DNA of 31,626 nt from JANQQZ01 sp039187315 (GTDB lineage Bacteria > Planctomycetota > Phycisphaerae > Phycisphaerales > UBA1924): NCBI GenBank assembly GCA_039187315.1, contig JBCCZQ010000035.1:1-31626 (forward strand). The letters are read 5' to 3'. Position numbers and translations under genes: made by a program. This document shows positions 1-7,338 of the stretch, in pieces. Each line of letters starts with the position of its first letter. The first letter of the stretch is position 1. Below the pieces are notes generated by a model. It worked only from the letters and a program-made list of their open reading frames with translations, did no database searches and had not been told where the DNA came from.

Positions 1-588
1 AAGGACATCGAGCGCCGCTGGGACCGCGGCCAGCACGGCCCGGAGTGGGATCGCCTCGACGACCTGGGCGCCAAGAAGCGCCACGACGATGGCAGCATGG
101 CCGGGCGGGACAAGATATTCCAGATCCGATCGATCTACAACGACGTGAACTTCATCGACGAGTTCCTGACCCCTGAATTTGTCGAGCGGCACCGGATGTA
201 CCAGACCGGCCGTGATCCGCGGACGGGGGAGGTCAAGATCGTCAGCCGCGACTTTGACCGCATCAAGCAGACGCTGCTCTACAAGCTGACGAACATGGGC
301 CAGCCGATGATGTACGTCGTCGATGCGAACTACCTCAACCGCGGCGAGCTGTACCTTGCCAACAAGTGGAACGGGCTGGAGGTCGATGCCGCCCGCGCGA
401 TGCCGGTGCTCCAGAACCTGTGCGCGATCTGGGGACGGCCCGTGCACCTGCAGGCCCGCGTGCAGGACGAGATGTGGCTCTACTCGTGCTCGTCGCCGGA
501 CGGCGACCCGACGCCCAAGGCCGACGGCCCGGTCGCTCGGCAGAAGATCGCCGAGGACACTCCCGAGCCGGCCAGCGTGGTTCTCTAG
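1..588 (+). CDS. SpoVR family protein, C-terminal part (5' end outside window)
   Basis: The frame is open from the first base and stops at 588, giving 195 codons of a gene that starts upstream. The residues KDIERRWDRG at the left edge, the following NDVNFIDEFLTPEFVERHRM stretch and a later LANKWNGLEVD segment are typical of the C-terminal half of the SpoVR/YcgB family. That family was named for a role in Bacillus spore cortex formation but is widespread in non-sporulating bacteria, where its biochemical role is unsettled. In many genomes it sits with a PrkA-type kinase and a YeaH-type protein; those would lie to the left and cannot be seen here. The stop codon overlaps that of the convergent lipoprotein gene by four bases (CTAG at 585-588). 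The family call is from remembered motifs and is fairly secure; function is not. Confidence 0.85.
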   Translation, partial: KDIERRWDRGQHGPEWDRLDDLGAKKRHDDGSMAGRDKIFQIRSIYNDVNFIDEFLTPEFVERHRMYQTGRDPRTGEVKIVSRDFDRIKQTLLYKLTNMGQPMMYVVDANYLNRGELYLANKWNGLEVDAARAMPVLQNLCAIWGRPVHLQARVQDEMWLYSCSSPDGDPTPKADGPVARQKIAEDTPEPASVVL

Positions 589-1634
589 TTGTTGCTTTCC
601 TCGGTTGCATCTTCTTCCGGAATTTGCAAACCAAGGGCGACGACGACTCGTTCGAGCGATGCCGGTGTTCTGCTGCTGTCATAGAGCCAATCAGCAATAT
701 CGTTCCTGATGTTTTCGGTTGACCGTTCTATCTCCATCTCTGTTTCTGTCCCATCAGTTCCAGCGAGCGTTATCACTTCGGTGGTCTCGGTCGCCACGCC
801 GGTTTCATCATCCTGTCCGATAGCCTCTGCAACCTTGCGCACCCGGGCTTCGTCTCTGGACGCAGGGTTGAGATACTCGATGATGAGATCACGCAGCTTC
901 CGGAGTTCGGCGGCTGTTTTTCCTTCGGTGATGGCGAGCTGTTTCTCGGCTTCTTCGGCACGCTTGGCCGCTTCCTCTGCGAGCTTCGACACGGCCTGGG
1001 CGAGCGATCCGGCGACAAAGTACTCCACTAACAAGGATTCGGCCTCTGCTTCGGATCGGAAACGATTCTCCTCAAGACCTTCGACAAGCTTCTGGCGAAT
1101 TTCGGTGCGGTTGGCCTTCATTGTTTTGATAATGGCAAGGCTTGTCTGGTTTTGAAGGAAATTCTCGCTGAGCGAGAGTTCGATCCCGATGACAGCGGTA
1201 GTCACCGCACCGAGGATTGTCTTACTTGTCTCCCCGCCGACGACCGTGGTCGCGAGCGCAAGCCCGAGTTCGCTGAAATCAAAGAATGTTTTCCCTCCAG
1301 CGACCCGGAAATACAGAGACGTGTCATACGCCGCGTGGTAACGCTCGATGAGTGACATGCGGTATCGGATCTTGTCATTCAGCGGCAGCCTTTCGTACGC
1401 CGTCTTGTCGTCATCGGCTGTCTTCTCGTCTTTCTCTTCGTGGAAGAAGTCCCACAGAAAATCATCCCAGTCCTGGTCCTTTCCGAACCAGCCACTCTCA
1501 CCGGAGCGATAGAGGACAACGGCAGGGTCCGCGACGTTGTAATAGCTTCGGCCTTGCGGTTGCAAGCTCTCGCAACCAGCGACAAACAGCAGCAGCAAGA
1601 CCGAAAATACAACACGTCCCACGCGATACTTCAT
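585..1634 (-). CDS. Predicted lipoprotein with central coiled coil, unknown function
   Basis: Predicted protein of 349 residues. I chose the ATG at 1634 because a GGGGGA ribosome-binding-like sequence lies 6 nt upstream; an in-frame GTG at 1649 would come before that site. The N-terminus is a lipoprotein signal: basic MKYRVGR, a hydrophobic run, then LFVAGC with Cys21 as the likely lipidated residue. Residues about 210-250 are rich in Ala, Glu and Lys with heptad-like spacing (AAKRAEEAEKQLA), suggesting a coiled coil. A hydrophobic Gly-rich patch near residues 125-155 might associate with the membrane. The C-terminus is acidic. I do not recognise the family. The gene is visibly richer in A and T than its neighbours, which fits recent acquisition or relaxed selection but proves neither. 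Confidence 0.75.
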   Translation of the reverse strand: MKYRVGRVVFSVLLLLFVAGCESLQPQGRSYYNVADPAVVLYRSGESGWFGKDQDWDDFLWDFFHEEKDEKTADDDKTAYERLPLNDKIRYRMSLIERYHAAYDTSLYFRVAGGKTFFDFSELGLALATTVVGGETSKTILGAVTTAVIGIELSLSENFLQNQTSLAIIKTMKANRTEIRQKLVEGLEENRFRSEAEAESLLVEYFVAGSLAQAVSKLAEEAAKRAEEAEKQLAITEGKTAAELRKLRDLIIEYLNPASRDEARVRKVAEAIGQDDETGVATETTEVITLAGTDGTETEMEIERSTENIRNDIADWLYDSSRTPASLERVVVALGLQIPEEDATEESNN

Positions 1635-1983
1635 ACATTTATCCCCCACAAATCTGGAGGCGACAAGATATCAAGAGACCGAGACGCGGATGCGTAGAAA
1701 TCTCGAAAACCATACGAATGAAGCATGGGCCGCATTCGTCGCACACAATTGAGACAACATGCGCCAACTATCTGTGCCGGTTGTGCGGCCTGCACGGTCT
1801 CTCCCCCCGAAACCGTGGGCGGTTCGCGTGCCGCTGTGGTGATCGTTTGGCACACTTTAGTAGCGTTGGCGCGGGCGACGCCGACCATCGAACTCGAGCC
1901 CCCGCCCGGGGGCGGCCGCTGGAACTCGCGAGGGTCGGCGGCCGCCCCCTCGCCCATTTCTGGGCTGCGGCTTAGCATCCCGC
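1635..1983. other. Divergent intergenic region with GC-rich palindromes
   Basis: No gene is supported here. The region separates the lipoprotein gene (leftward) from the TerB/DUF697 gene (rightward), so it should hold both promoters. At 1898-1913 there is a perfect inverted repeat GCCCCCG/CGGGGGC separated by only two bases. The 8-bp palindrome GCGGCCGC occurs twice, at 1912-1919 and 1938-1945. Neither hairpin is followed by a T tract, so they are not obvious terminators. At 1973-1978 a TAGCAT hexamer sits 5 nt before the ATG at 1984 and is a candidate -10 element for a leaderless transcript. Confidence 0.5.
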
Positions 1984-3009
1984 ATGCTCGAACCGACCGA
2001 AGCCGAAGCCGTTGTGACCATCGCGCTCATGGCCGCGCTTGCCGACGGGCGTACCGCCGCTGAGGAGCGTGAGCAGCTCAAGTCCCTCCTTGAATCGCTC
2101 GCGGCCGACCACGACCTGCCGAGCCTGGGCTCGATCCACCAACGGGTGCTGCTCAAGAAGGTCGGCCTGGCCGACGCCGCGGCGAAGCTCAGATCCAAAG
2201 ACGCCAGGCGCACCGCCTTCGAGCTCGCGGTCATTGTTGCGGACGCCGACGGCAAGACGACCGAGAACGAGCAGCGGTTCCTCGACGAGCTCGAGCGTCT
2301 GACAGGGACCGATCACGCCGAGGCCGTCGCCTTCGAGAAAGAGGCGGAGACCATCGCGCTCGCCCCGCTTCCCTCGGCGGAGGATCGTATCGACCCGTCC
2401 GACCTGCTCGGGCATGCCCCGGCACAGGCCGGGCTCGCCGCCACCGAATCGTCCTCCTCACCTTCACCGCCAGAGCCGGATCCCGTCTCGAAAGAAGTCG
2501 ATGGCATCGTGATCCGCTACGCCGTCCTCAACGGCGCGCTCGAGCTGCTGCCGCAGAACCTCGCGACCATGGCCATCCTGCCGCTGCAAACGCGCATGGT
2601 CTACGCCATCGGGAAGCGCTACGGCTACAGCCTTGACGCGGGGCACATCAAGGAGTTCATCGCCACGCTTGGCCTGGGCGCGACGTCGCAGATGCTCGAG
2701 AACGTTGCGCGCAAGTTCCTTGGCAAGCTCGCCAAGAAGACCCTTGGCAAGACCGCGGGCACGATCACCAAGGCCGCAACCGGTCCGATGATGACGTTCG
2801 CTGGCACCTATGCGATCGGACGTGTCGCCAAGGCCTACTACGCCGGCGGGCGGACACTCTCCGCCGTCGACCTACGTTCGATGTTCCAGCGCGACCTGGC
2901 CCAGGGCAAGGGCCTGTTCGATCAGCATCGCGGTCAGATCGAGGCGAGCGCTACCACGCTCAGCCCGACGAGAGTGCTCGATATGGTCCGGGGCAAGGCG
3001 GCGGTCTGA
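1984..3009 (+). CDS. TerB-like and DUF697 domain protein
   Basis: Protein of 341 residues with two recognisable parts. Residues 1 to about 110 form an all-helical TerB-like domain: acidic segments such as ALADGRTAAEEREQL and VADADGKTTENEQRF are the paired acidic helix turns seen in tellurite-resistance TerB and DjlA-type domains. Residues about 125-170 are a low-complexity Ser/Pro linker. Residues about 172-300 resemble DUF697 (the YcjF C-terminal domain): IVIRYAVLNGALELLP, then QTRMVYAIGKRYGYSLD, and a Gly-rich hydrophobic segment that probably contacts the membrane. The family is often linked to stress response or membrane-bound GTPases, but no function can be assigned. There is no Shine-Dalgarno sequence; TAGCAT lies 5 nt before the ATG. 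The next gene converges with it and stops 2 nt away. Confidence 0.75.
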   Translation: MLEPTEAEAVVTIALMAALADGRTAAEEREQLKSLLESLAADHDLPSLGSIHQRVLLKKVGLADAAAKLRSKDARRTAFELAVIVADADGKTTENEQRFLDELERLTGTDHAEAVAFEKEAETIALAPLPSAEDRIDPSDLLGHAPAQAGLAATESSSSPSPPEPDPVSKEVDGIVIRYAVLNGALELLPQNLATMAILPLQTRMVYAIGKRYGYSLDAGHIKEFIATLGLGATSQMLENVARKFLGKLAKKTLGKTAGTITKAATGPMMTFAGTYAIGRVAKAYYAGGRTLSAVDLRSMFQRDLAQGKGLFDQHRGQIEASATTLSPTRVLDMVRGKAAV

Positions 3010-3010
3010 T

Positions 3011-4204
3011 TCACTTGCGACGCTCGGCGATGATCGCCTCGATCTTGGTACCGAACCGCAGCACGAACACGGTGAGCGTCCGGTCGCCGCTGCACCGCAG
3101 CTCGCCTTGCATGCGGTCCGGGTCGACCGCTCCGCCGCGAGTCTTGACCTCGACAAGGCCCGCGCCGAAAGACGCCAGCGCCTCGCGCACACGCTTCGGC
3201 CGCCAGGGCATGCGCTCCACAACCGCGAAGGCCGTCACCCACGGGCTTTCGAGATGCGCATCGCCGGTCAGCAGCCCGAGCGACGGGTGCAGCACGCCGA
3301 GGCACAGCTCCTCAGCCAGCGTACCGAGCAGGCCCGCTCGTTCAGGGGCCGGGTCGGGCTGGTAGAGCCACGCCCCAAGCTTTCGGGCGTCTTGCGATTC
3401 CGGCGGTATCTCGAGTTCGCTCGCTTCGCCTGCGATCGTCAGGCCCTGGCCCGAGTCTCCGAGCATCGTCGCTGAGCGCGCGTGCTGCGCGAGCGCGCCC
3501 GACCACCAGACAGCCTGGCTCATCCGCCCGCGGCGAGAGATGTACTCCATCTCACCTCCGCGCATATCGAGCGGGGCAAGGTCTTCGGGGTTGATGCCCG
3601 GCATCAGCTTGACCCCGGCGCCGGCCGATGCATTGACGATTCGGCTGATCGTCTCGGGGCCGGGCACAAGGTCGGCCGGCCTCATCAGCCGCCGCGCACC
3701 ATCGCGGCGAGCGGGGTCCATGTGGACCACCCGACCCGTCGCGTCGAACGACTCGGCGTTGTGCACGAGCGCCTCTACCCCGGCGTTGTACCTGGTCATG
3801 ATGCAGCGCCGCTCATCGAGGTCGACCGCGTCTACATCCACCCCTGCTGCGTTGAGGGCCGCGCTGTCGGCACCGATGCCGCAGCAGAGATCCGCGACAT
3901 GATCGGCCGCGGCCGCGAACCTCTTCGCCTTGTGCGCTGCGACGGCTGCATCGCTGGCCATCTGCGCTCCGGCGGTGTCGGAGATCCACCGCCGGGCGTC
4001 GGGCGTCTTGGCCGCGAGCCTTCGGCGTGCATCGGCGATCTGGATCGCGACAGCGACCTGATCCGCCGAGGCCCTTCGCCGGAGCGAAGCCACCTGCGCG
4101 ACATCGCCCGGGTCTGTCTCGGCGGCTCGGGCGATGAGGGTGTCGAAGTCACCCGAAACGAAGCGCACCCACAGGGCCGCATCGCCCGGGAACGGAACCG
4201 CCAT
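3011..4204 (-). CDS. Class I SAM-dependent methyltransferase with THUMP-like C-terminal domain
   Basis: Protein of 397 residues. The Rossmann motif I is DLCCGIGADSAAL (residues 105-117), followed by the acidic end of strand 2 in VDAVDLDE (125-131). The likely catalytic loop is HMDPARRDGARR (161-172), which takes the place of the DPPY/NPPY loop of nucleic-acid amino methyltransferases. The C-terminal part (from about 300; SPWVTAFAVVERMPWRPKRVREAL, then EVKTRGGAVDPD) matches the THUMP-like domain attached to this methyltransferase family. The substrate is unknown; RNA is the usual guess because of the domain. The start ATG lies 5 nt after the stop of the upstream beta-barrel gene on the same strand, so the two are probably co-transcribed. 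Family assignment is good, substrate open. Confidence 0.85.
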   Translation of the reverse strand: MAVPFPGDAALWVRFVSGDFDTLIARAAETDPGDVAQVASLRRRASADQVAVAIQIADARRRLAAKTPDARRWISDTAGAQMASDAAVAAHKAKRFAAAADHVADLCCGIGADSAALNAAGVDVDAVDLDERRCIMTRYNAGVEALVHNAESFDATGRVVHMDPARRDGARRLMRPADLVPGPETISRIVNASAGAGVKLMPGINPEDLAPLDMRGGEMEYISRRGRMSQAVWWSGALAQHARSATMLGDSGQGLTIAGEASELEIPPESQDARKLGAWLYQPDPAPERAGLLGTLAEELCLGVLHPSLGLLTGDAHLESPWVTAFAVVERMPWRPKRVREALASFGAGLVEVKTRGGAVDPDRMQGELRCSGDRTLTVFVLRFGTKIEAIIAERRK

Positions 4205-4209
4205 GGGTA

Positions 4210-5061
4210 TTAGAAGCTGAAGCTGATGCCCGCACCGGCGAACATGTCGGCCGAGTCGGACGTCAGGCCCGCGCCGATGCGCGCATCCAGGATGATGTTG
4301 GTCGACGCCTCAAAGATCACGCCGCCCTGGATGAACTGAGCATCCGGGATGCCGTCTGCGTCGCGGAAGAAGCCGAAGTACTCCAGAAACGACTCGAACC
4401 CCTCCTGCCATCTCTGGCGTGAGCCGGCCGCGACACCGACCTCGGTGAACGAATCGTCGGTGGTGTCCTCGAGGAATGACAGCTCCGCCGACGCGTCGAA
4501 CCGCCAGAAGTCGTCGATCTCGTCGTAGCTGACAACGACCTGAGCGGACGGATCGACACGGTCGCTGGTGATCTCTTCGTCGCCAACGGGGATCGAAACC
4601 TGTCCGAGGATCGCCAGCCCTGGGATCGCGCCGTCGTTGTCGAGCAGCTCGACCTTGACGCCGGCGGTCATATCGGTACCGCCCGAGATGGTGTCGTTGA
4701 AGCCTGTGGTATCGATCTCGGTCGAGCTGTAGCCGTCCCAGCCGAGCCGGAACTCGGTCCGCTCGAAGATGCCGGCCCGCAGCAGCAGTTCGGGTGTCGT
4801 GAGGTTGGTCGTTTCGACGCCGTCCTCGTCGTCGTAGGTCACGGTTGCGCCGGCTTCGAGCACGAAGCGGCCCACGGGCACGACATCGGCGCTCGGCGTC
4901 ACGGTGGCTCGGTCCTGCTCATACGGCGAAAGGATCTCCGGCGCCGACCACCCGAAGATCGAGTACCCGTCCGCCGCACCGTCGACAAGCTGCCCCGCCG
5001 CCACTGATCCGACCGCTGCGGATGCGATCGCCGCAGCCACCTTCTTCCACAGACGTCCCAT
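4210..5061 (-). CDS. Outer-membrane beta-barrel protein, transporter/phenol-degradation MetA-like
   Basis: Protein of 283 residues with a signal peptide (MGRLWKK, hydrophobic Ala/Val run, cleavage probably after VAA near residue 22). The rest is built from alternating hydrophobic strands with acidic loops, and it ends in GAGISFSF, an aromatic terminal residue typical of outer-membrane barrels recognised by the BAM complex. The pattern of short strands such as TEFRLGWDGYSS and VKVELLDNDG resembles the family annotated as transporter or 'putative MetA-pathway of phenol degradation'. That name is historical and no substrate should be inferred. A GCGAGG sequence lies 6 nt before the ATG as a ribosome binding site. 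The methyltransferase gene follows after 5 nt, so the pair is likely an operon of functionally unrelated products. Confidence 0.75.
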   Translation of the reverse strand: MGRLWKKVAAAIASAAVGSVAAGQLVDGAADGYSIFGWSAPEILSPYEQDRATVTPSADVVPVGRFVLEAGATVTYDDEDGVETTNLTTPELLLRAGIFERTEFRLGWDGYSSTEIDTTGFNDTISGGTDMTAGVKVELLDNDGAIPGLAILGQVSIPVGDEEITSDRVDPSAQVVVSYDEIDDFWRFDASAELSFLEDTTDDSFTEVGVAAGSRQRWQEGFESFLEYFGFFRDADGIPDAQFIQGGVIFEASTNIILDARIGAGLTSDSADMFAGAGISFSF

Positions 5062-5254
5062 CGCGTACCTCGCTTCGTATCCGCGCGCCGCCCGGGAGCC
5101 GCTCGGCCCCGGTGCGGGTGCGTGTTGTCGTTCGTCCCACCGTCAACCCGGGTGGCACACGCCGCGTCGGGGATCGGTGACATCGACGGCGTCAGCGTCG
5201 GTGCTCCACCGGCTCCGGAGTGATTTGCGTGGAATCGGCCAGAACGGTGCGAAA

Positions 5255-5842
5255 TCAGCCGCGACGCGCAACCCTTGCCTGCTCGACCAGGATCACGGCC
5301 TCATCGATCGCGGCCTCCAGCTCGCGGTTGACCACGAACGCGTCGTACGCGCCGCTCGCATGAGCCTCGGCGATCTCGCGCTTGGCCTCAGCAAATCGGC
5401 GCTGGATCGCGGCCTCGTCCTCGCGCTTGCGGTCCCGCAGGCGCTGGAGCAGCTCGTCCTCGCTCGGCGGCAGGATGAAGATGCCGTAGGCGTCCGGCAT
5501 CGCCCGGCGGACCTGTCCAGCGCCCTGCACATCGATCTCCAGCAGCACGACCCGTCCCTCGTCCAGCCGTGCCTCCACCCAGTCGCGCGGGGTGCCGTAG
5601 CGCCGGCCGAACACCTCGGCGTGCTCGAGGAACGCCCCACGCTCGATCTTCGAGAGGAATTCCGCCTCATCGACAAACGTGTAGTCCACACCGTCCAGGT
5701 CCGCGGCGGTCTGCCGGCGCGTCGTGGTGCTGACGCTGACGACGGTGTCCGCGACGCGGTCGGCGATCGCGTGTGCGATCGTAGTCTTCCCGACCCCGCT
5801 TGGGCCGGAGATGATCAGCAAAAAACCCGCCGGGCCACGCAT
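5255..5842 (-). CDS. gmk: Guanylate kinase
   Basis: Protein of 195 residues, normal for the family. It phosphorylates GMP to GDP with ATP in the cytoplasm and is essential for GTP and dGTP supply. The P-loop is GPSGVGKT (residues 13-20). The GMP-binding region follows: STTTRRQT, then VDYTFVDEAEF, and LEIDVQGAGQVRR for the loop after strand 4. The lid and C-terminus (RDRKREDEAAIQRR) are typical. I take the ATG at 5842; a TTG three bases upstream is also possible. There is no Shine-Dalgarno sequence. The first codons are the descending arm of a strong hairpin followed by six T residues (5820-5865), so the start codon sits inside a terminator-like structure. A TACGCT hexamer 7 nt before the ATG could be the -10 box of a leaderless promoter. 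Confidence 0.95.
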   Translation of the reverse strand: MRGPAGFLLIISGPSGVGKTTIAHAIADRVADTVVSVSTTTRRQTAADLDGVDYTFVDEAEFLSKIERGAFLEHAEVFGRRYGTPRDWVEARLDEGRVVLLEIDVQGAGQVRRAMPDAYGIFILPPSEDELLQRLRDRKREDEAAIQRRFAEAKREIAEAHASGAYDAFVVNRELEAAIDEAVILVEQARVARRG

Positions 5843-5865
5843 CAACGTCAGCGTAGCCCGGCGGG
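5820..5865 (-). terminator. Intrinsic terminator-like hairpin overlapping the gmk start codon
   Basis: On the minus strand CCCGCCGGGC (5865-5856) pairs perfectly with GCCCGGCGGG (5835-5826), a 10-bp GC stem, immediately followed by six T residues (5825-5820). Inside the 20-nt loop a further ACGC/GCGT pairing is possible after one mismatch. It lies just downstream of the dockerin-like gene (stop at 5900), so it is well placed to end that transcript. The gmk ATG (5842-5840) lies within the upper stem and loop, and the descending arm and T tract encode gmk residues 4-8. Confidence 0.75.
5850..5855 (-). promoter_or_regulatory. Candidate -10 element for leaderless gmk transcript
   Basis: TACGCT on the minus strand, 7 nt before the gmk ATG. 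If transcription started at or next to the ATG, the transcript would lack the ascending arm of the terminator hairpin and could not fold it. No convincing -35 hexamer is visible, so this is a proposal only. Confidence 0.3.
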
Positions 5866-5899
5866 TACGAAAAGACCCGGTTGTGTCGGCCGCCGCCTG

Positions 5900-6598
5900 T
5901 CAGCAGCCGCCGTTGACGAACGCCGTGACCCAGGCGAAGAAATCGCTGTCAGAGCACGATCCGTCAAGGTTGACGTCGCACGCCGGGGTCTGGTCGATGA
6001 ATGCGCTGACCCAGGCGAAGAAATCGCTGTCAGAAACCGAGCCGTCGGCGTTCACGTCCGCGGGGCAGTCGGCACCCGGAAGCGTCCAGGCCAGGGTGAC
6101 CATCGCCGGCGTCCAGCCGGGCAGCGGCTCGCCCGTGGCGGGGTCCCCCACGTAGACCTCGAACGTGGCTTCGTAGTCGCCGGGTATGGTCGCCGCCACC
6201 CAGTTGTGGGTCATCTGCCCGGTCCATCGCCACGCCGGGGCGGAGCCCGAGGTGGTCAGGATCGGCGCAAAGCTGAATTCGTCGTAGAACGCCAGGCCCT
6301 GGTCGATCTCGACCGGCCGGACGAAGATGCCGTTACCGTTGAGGTTGAAGAAGCCGTTGGCGAGCCAGCCATACTGGCTGTTGTACGCTCGGCCGGTCAG
6401 CACGGCACCGGGACCCGTGTAGGTATCCCCGAAGTCCTCGAGGATCGGCGTATCGAACACGGCTGTCTCGAACGAAACCGTCAGCGACTGCCCGTTCTGC
6501 GTGATCAGCAGGTGGAGCATATCGCTGGGGTTGACGGGTACCTGCCCCTGCGCTGCTGCGCCGAGCAAGAGTGCCAGGATAAGCGAGATATTGCGCAT
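5900..6598 (-). CDS. Secreted protein with two C-terminal dockerin/EF-hand-like repeats
   Basis: Protein of 232 residues. I use the ATG at 6598 because AAGGAG ends 6 nt upstream; another ATG at 6604 lies too close to that site. A signal peptide (MRNISLILALLLGAAAQG) is followed by a globular domain of about 130 residues that is clearly related to the product of the gene immediately upstream. Shared blocks include DFG.(T/S)Y.G...VL.G..Y.SQYG and a later W.W.G.M.H.W.AA...YEA.F.V..GD. The C-terminus carries two 27-residue units, DVNADGSVSDSDFFAWVSAF and DVNLDGSCSDSDFFAWVTAF, each with a calcium-binding DxNxDGxxxDSD loop as in dockerin type I. Such tails are common in planctomycete secreted proteins; their partner is not known here. 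Function of the globular domain is unknown. Confidence 0.85.
   Translation of the reverse strand: MRNISLILALLLGAAAQGQVPVNPSDMLHLLITQNGQSLTVSFETAVFDTPILEDFGDTYTGPGAVLTGRAYNSQYGWLANGFFNLNGNGIFVRPVEIDQGLAFYDEFSFAPILTTSGSAPAWRWTGQMTHNWVAATIPGDYEATFEVYVGDPATGEPLPGWTPAMVTLAWTLPGADCPADVNADGSVSDSDFFAWVSAFIDQTPACDVNLDGSCSDSDFFAWVTAFVNGGC
5926..6034 (-). repeat. Two exact 28-nt direct repeats encoding the EF-hand units
   Basis: Positions 5926-5953 and 6007-6034 are identical over 28 nt and start 81 nt apart, which is exactly 27 codons. They encode the same part (SDSDFFAWV) of the two dockerin-like units of the gene at 5900-6598. Identity at synonymous positions suggests a recent duplication or gene conversion of the unit. 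Confidence 0.85.
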
Positions 6599-6629
6599 GC
6601 GCATCTCCTTTCGTGGAGCGAACCCAGCC

Positions 6630-7262
6630 TCACCTCCGCCGCCGTGCAGCGACCAGTCCGCCGACGCCCAGCAGTGCTGCCGTACCCGGTGCGGGCACGG
6701 CCGTCCAGGACAGCGTGATGTCCGCCGCGCCGAAGCCGGACAACGGTTCAGCCGTGACCGCGTCGCCGATGAAGACGCGGAAGTCGGCTTCGTAGGTGCC
6801 GAGGTTCTCCGCGGCGAACCAGGGATGGTGCATCGCGCCGTTCCATAGCCAGACGGCATCCGAGCCGTCGGTGCCGAAGATCGGGTCGTAGGTGTGATTG
6901 GCGCGCATCGGCCGCATGCCGCCCTCGTAGATCTCAAGGCCAGGGGTCGCGCTCAGAAGCTCGACGTAGACCGCTCCGCCGAAGGGCAGCGTGATGATCG
7001 CGTCGGGCAGGAAGCCGTACTGGCTCGAGTAATACTTGCCATCGAGCACCGAAGCTGCACCGTCGTAGCTGCCGCCGAAGTCACGCATCGGCAGCGGAGG
7101 CACGTCGCTGGTCAGCGAATCATCGAGCTCCAGCCCGAGGTTGGTGCCGTCAAAATCGACGAGCACGTGCTTCATGCCGCCATCCACGGTCGGCAGGCTC
7201 TGGGCGTTGGCGAGGCCGGCAACAAGCCCGGCGGTCAGGATCAGTGTCATCTGCGTCTTCAT
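6630..7262 (-). CDS. Secreted PEP-CTERM protein, paralogue of the neighbouring dockerin-like protein
   Basis: Protein of 210 residues. The start at 7262 gives a clean signal peptide (MKTQMTLILTAGLVAGLANA, cleavage before QSLP); longer in-frame starts would bury it. The C-terminus PAPGTAALLGVGGLVAARRRR (residues about 190-210) is a PEP-CTERM-type sorting tail: a PxPG motif, a hydrophobic helix and a basic end. Such proteins are normally processed by an exosortase, which is not encoded in this window. The globular part aligns with that of the next gene (5900-6598): both have DFGxxYxGxxxVL, SQYG and a conserved W.W.G.M block. The spacing to that gene is about 30 nt, so the two are probably one operon produced by tandem duplication followed by exchange of the C-terminal tail. 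Biochemical role unknown. Confidence 0.85.
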   Translation of the reverse strand: MKTQMTLILTAGLVAGLANAQSLPTVDGGMKHVLVDFDGTNLGLELDDSLTSDVPPLPMRDFGGSYDGAASVLDGKYYSSQYGFLPDAIITLPFGGAVYVELLSATPGLEIYEGGMRPMRANHTYDPIFGTDGSDAVWLWNGAMHHPWFAAENLGTYEADFRVFIGDAVTAEPLSGFGAADITLSWTAVPAPGTAALLGVGGLVAARRRR

Positions 7263-7338
7263 CTTGTCGCTCACTTTCGCGAAGTTGATCGGGTGTCTGT
7301 CACAAGAAACACACGTGAAGGTGATGGGCCGCGCACCG

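Noticed and set aside
4904..6718. 604-codon plus-strand open frame
   Set aside because: It lies antisense to the barrel gene, gmk and the dockerin-like gene, all of which have clear family motifs. Its translation is low-complexity Arg/Asp/Ala without domains.
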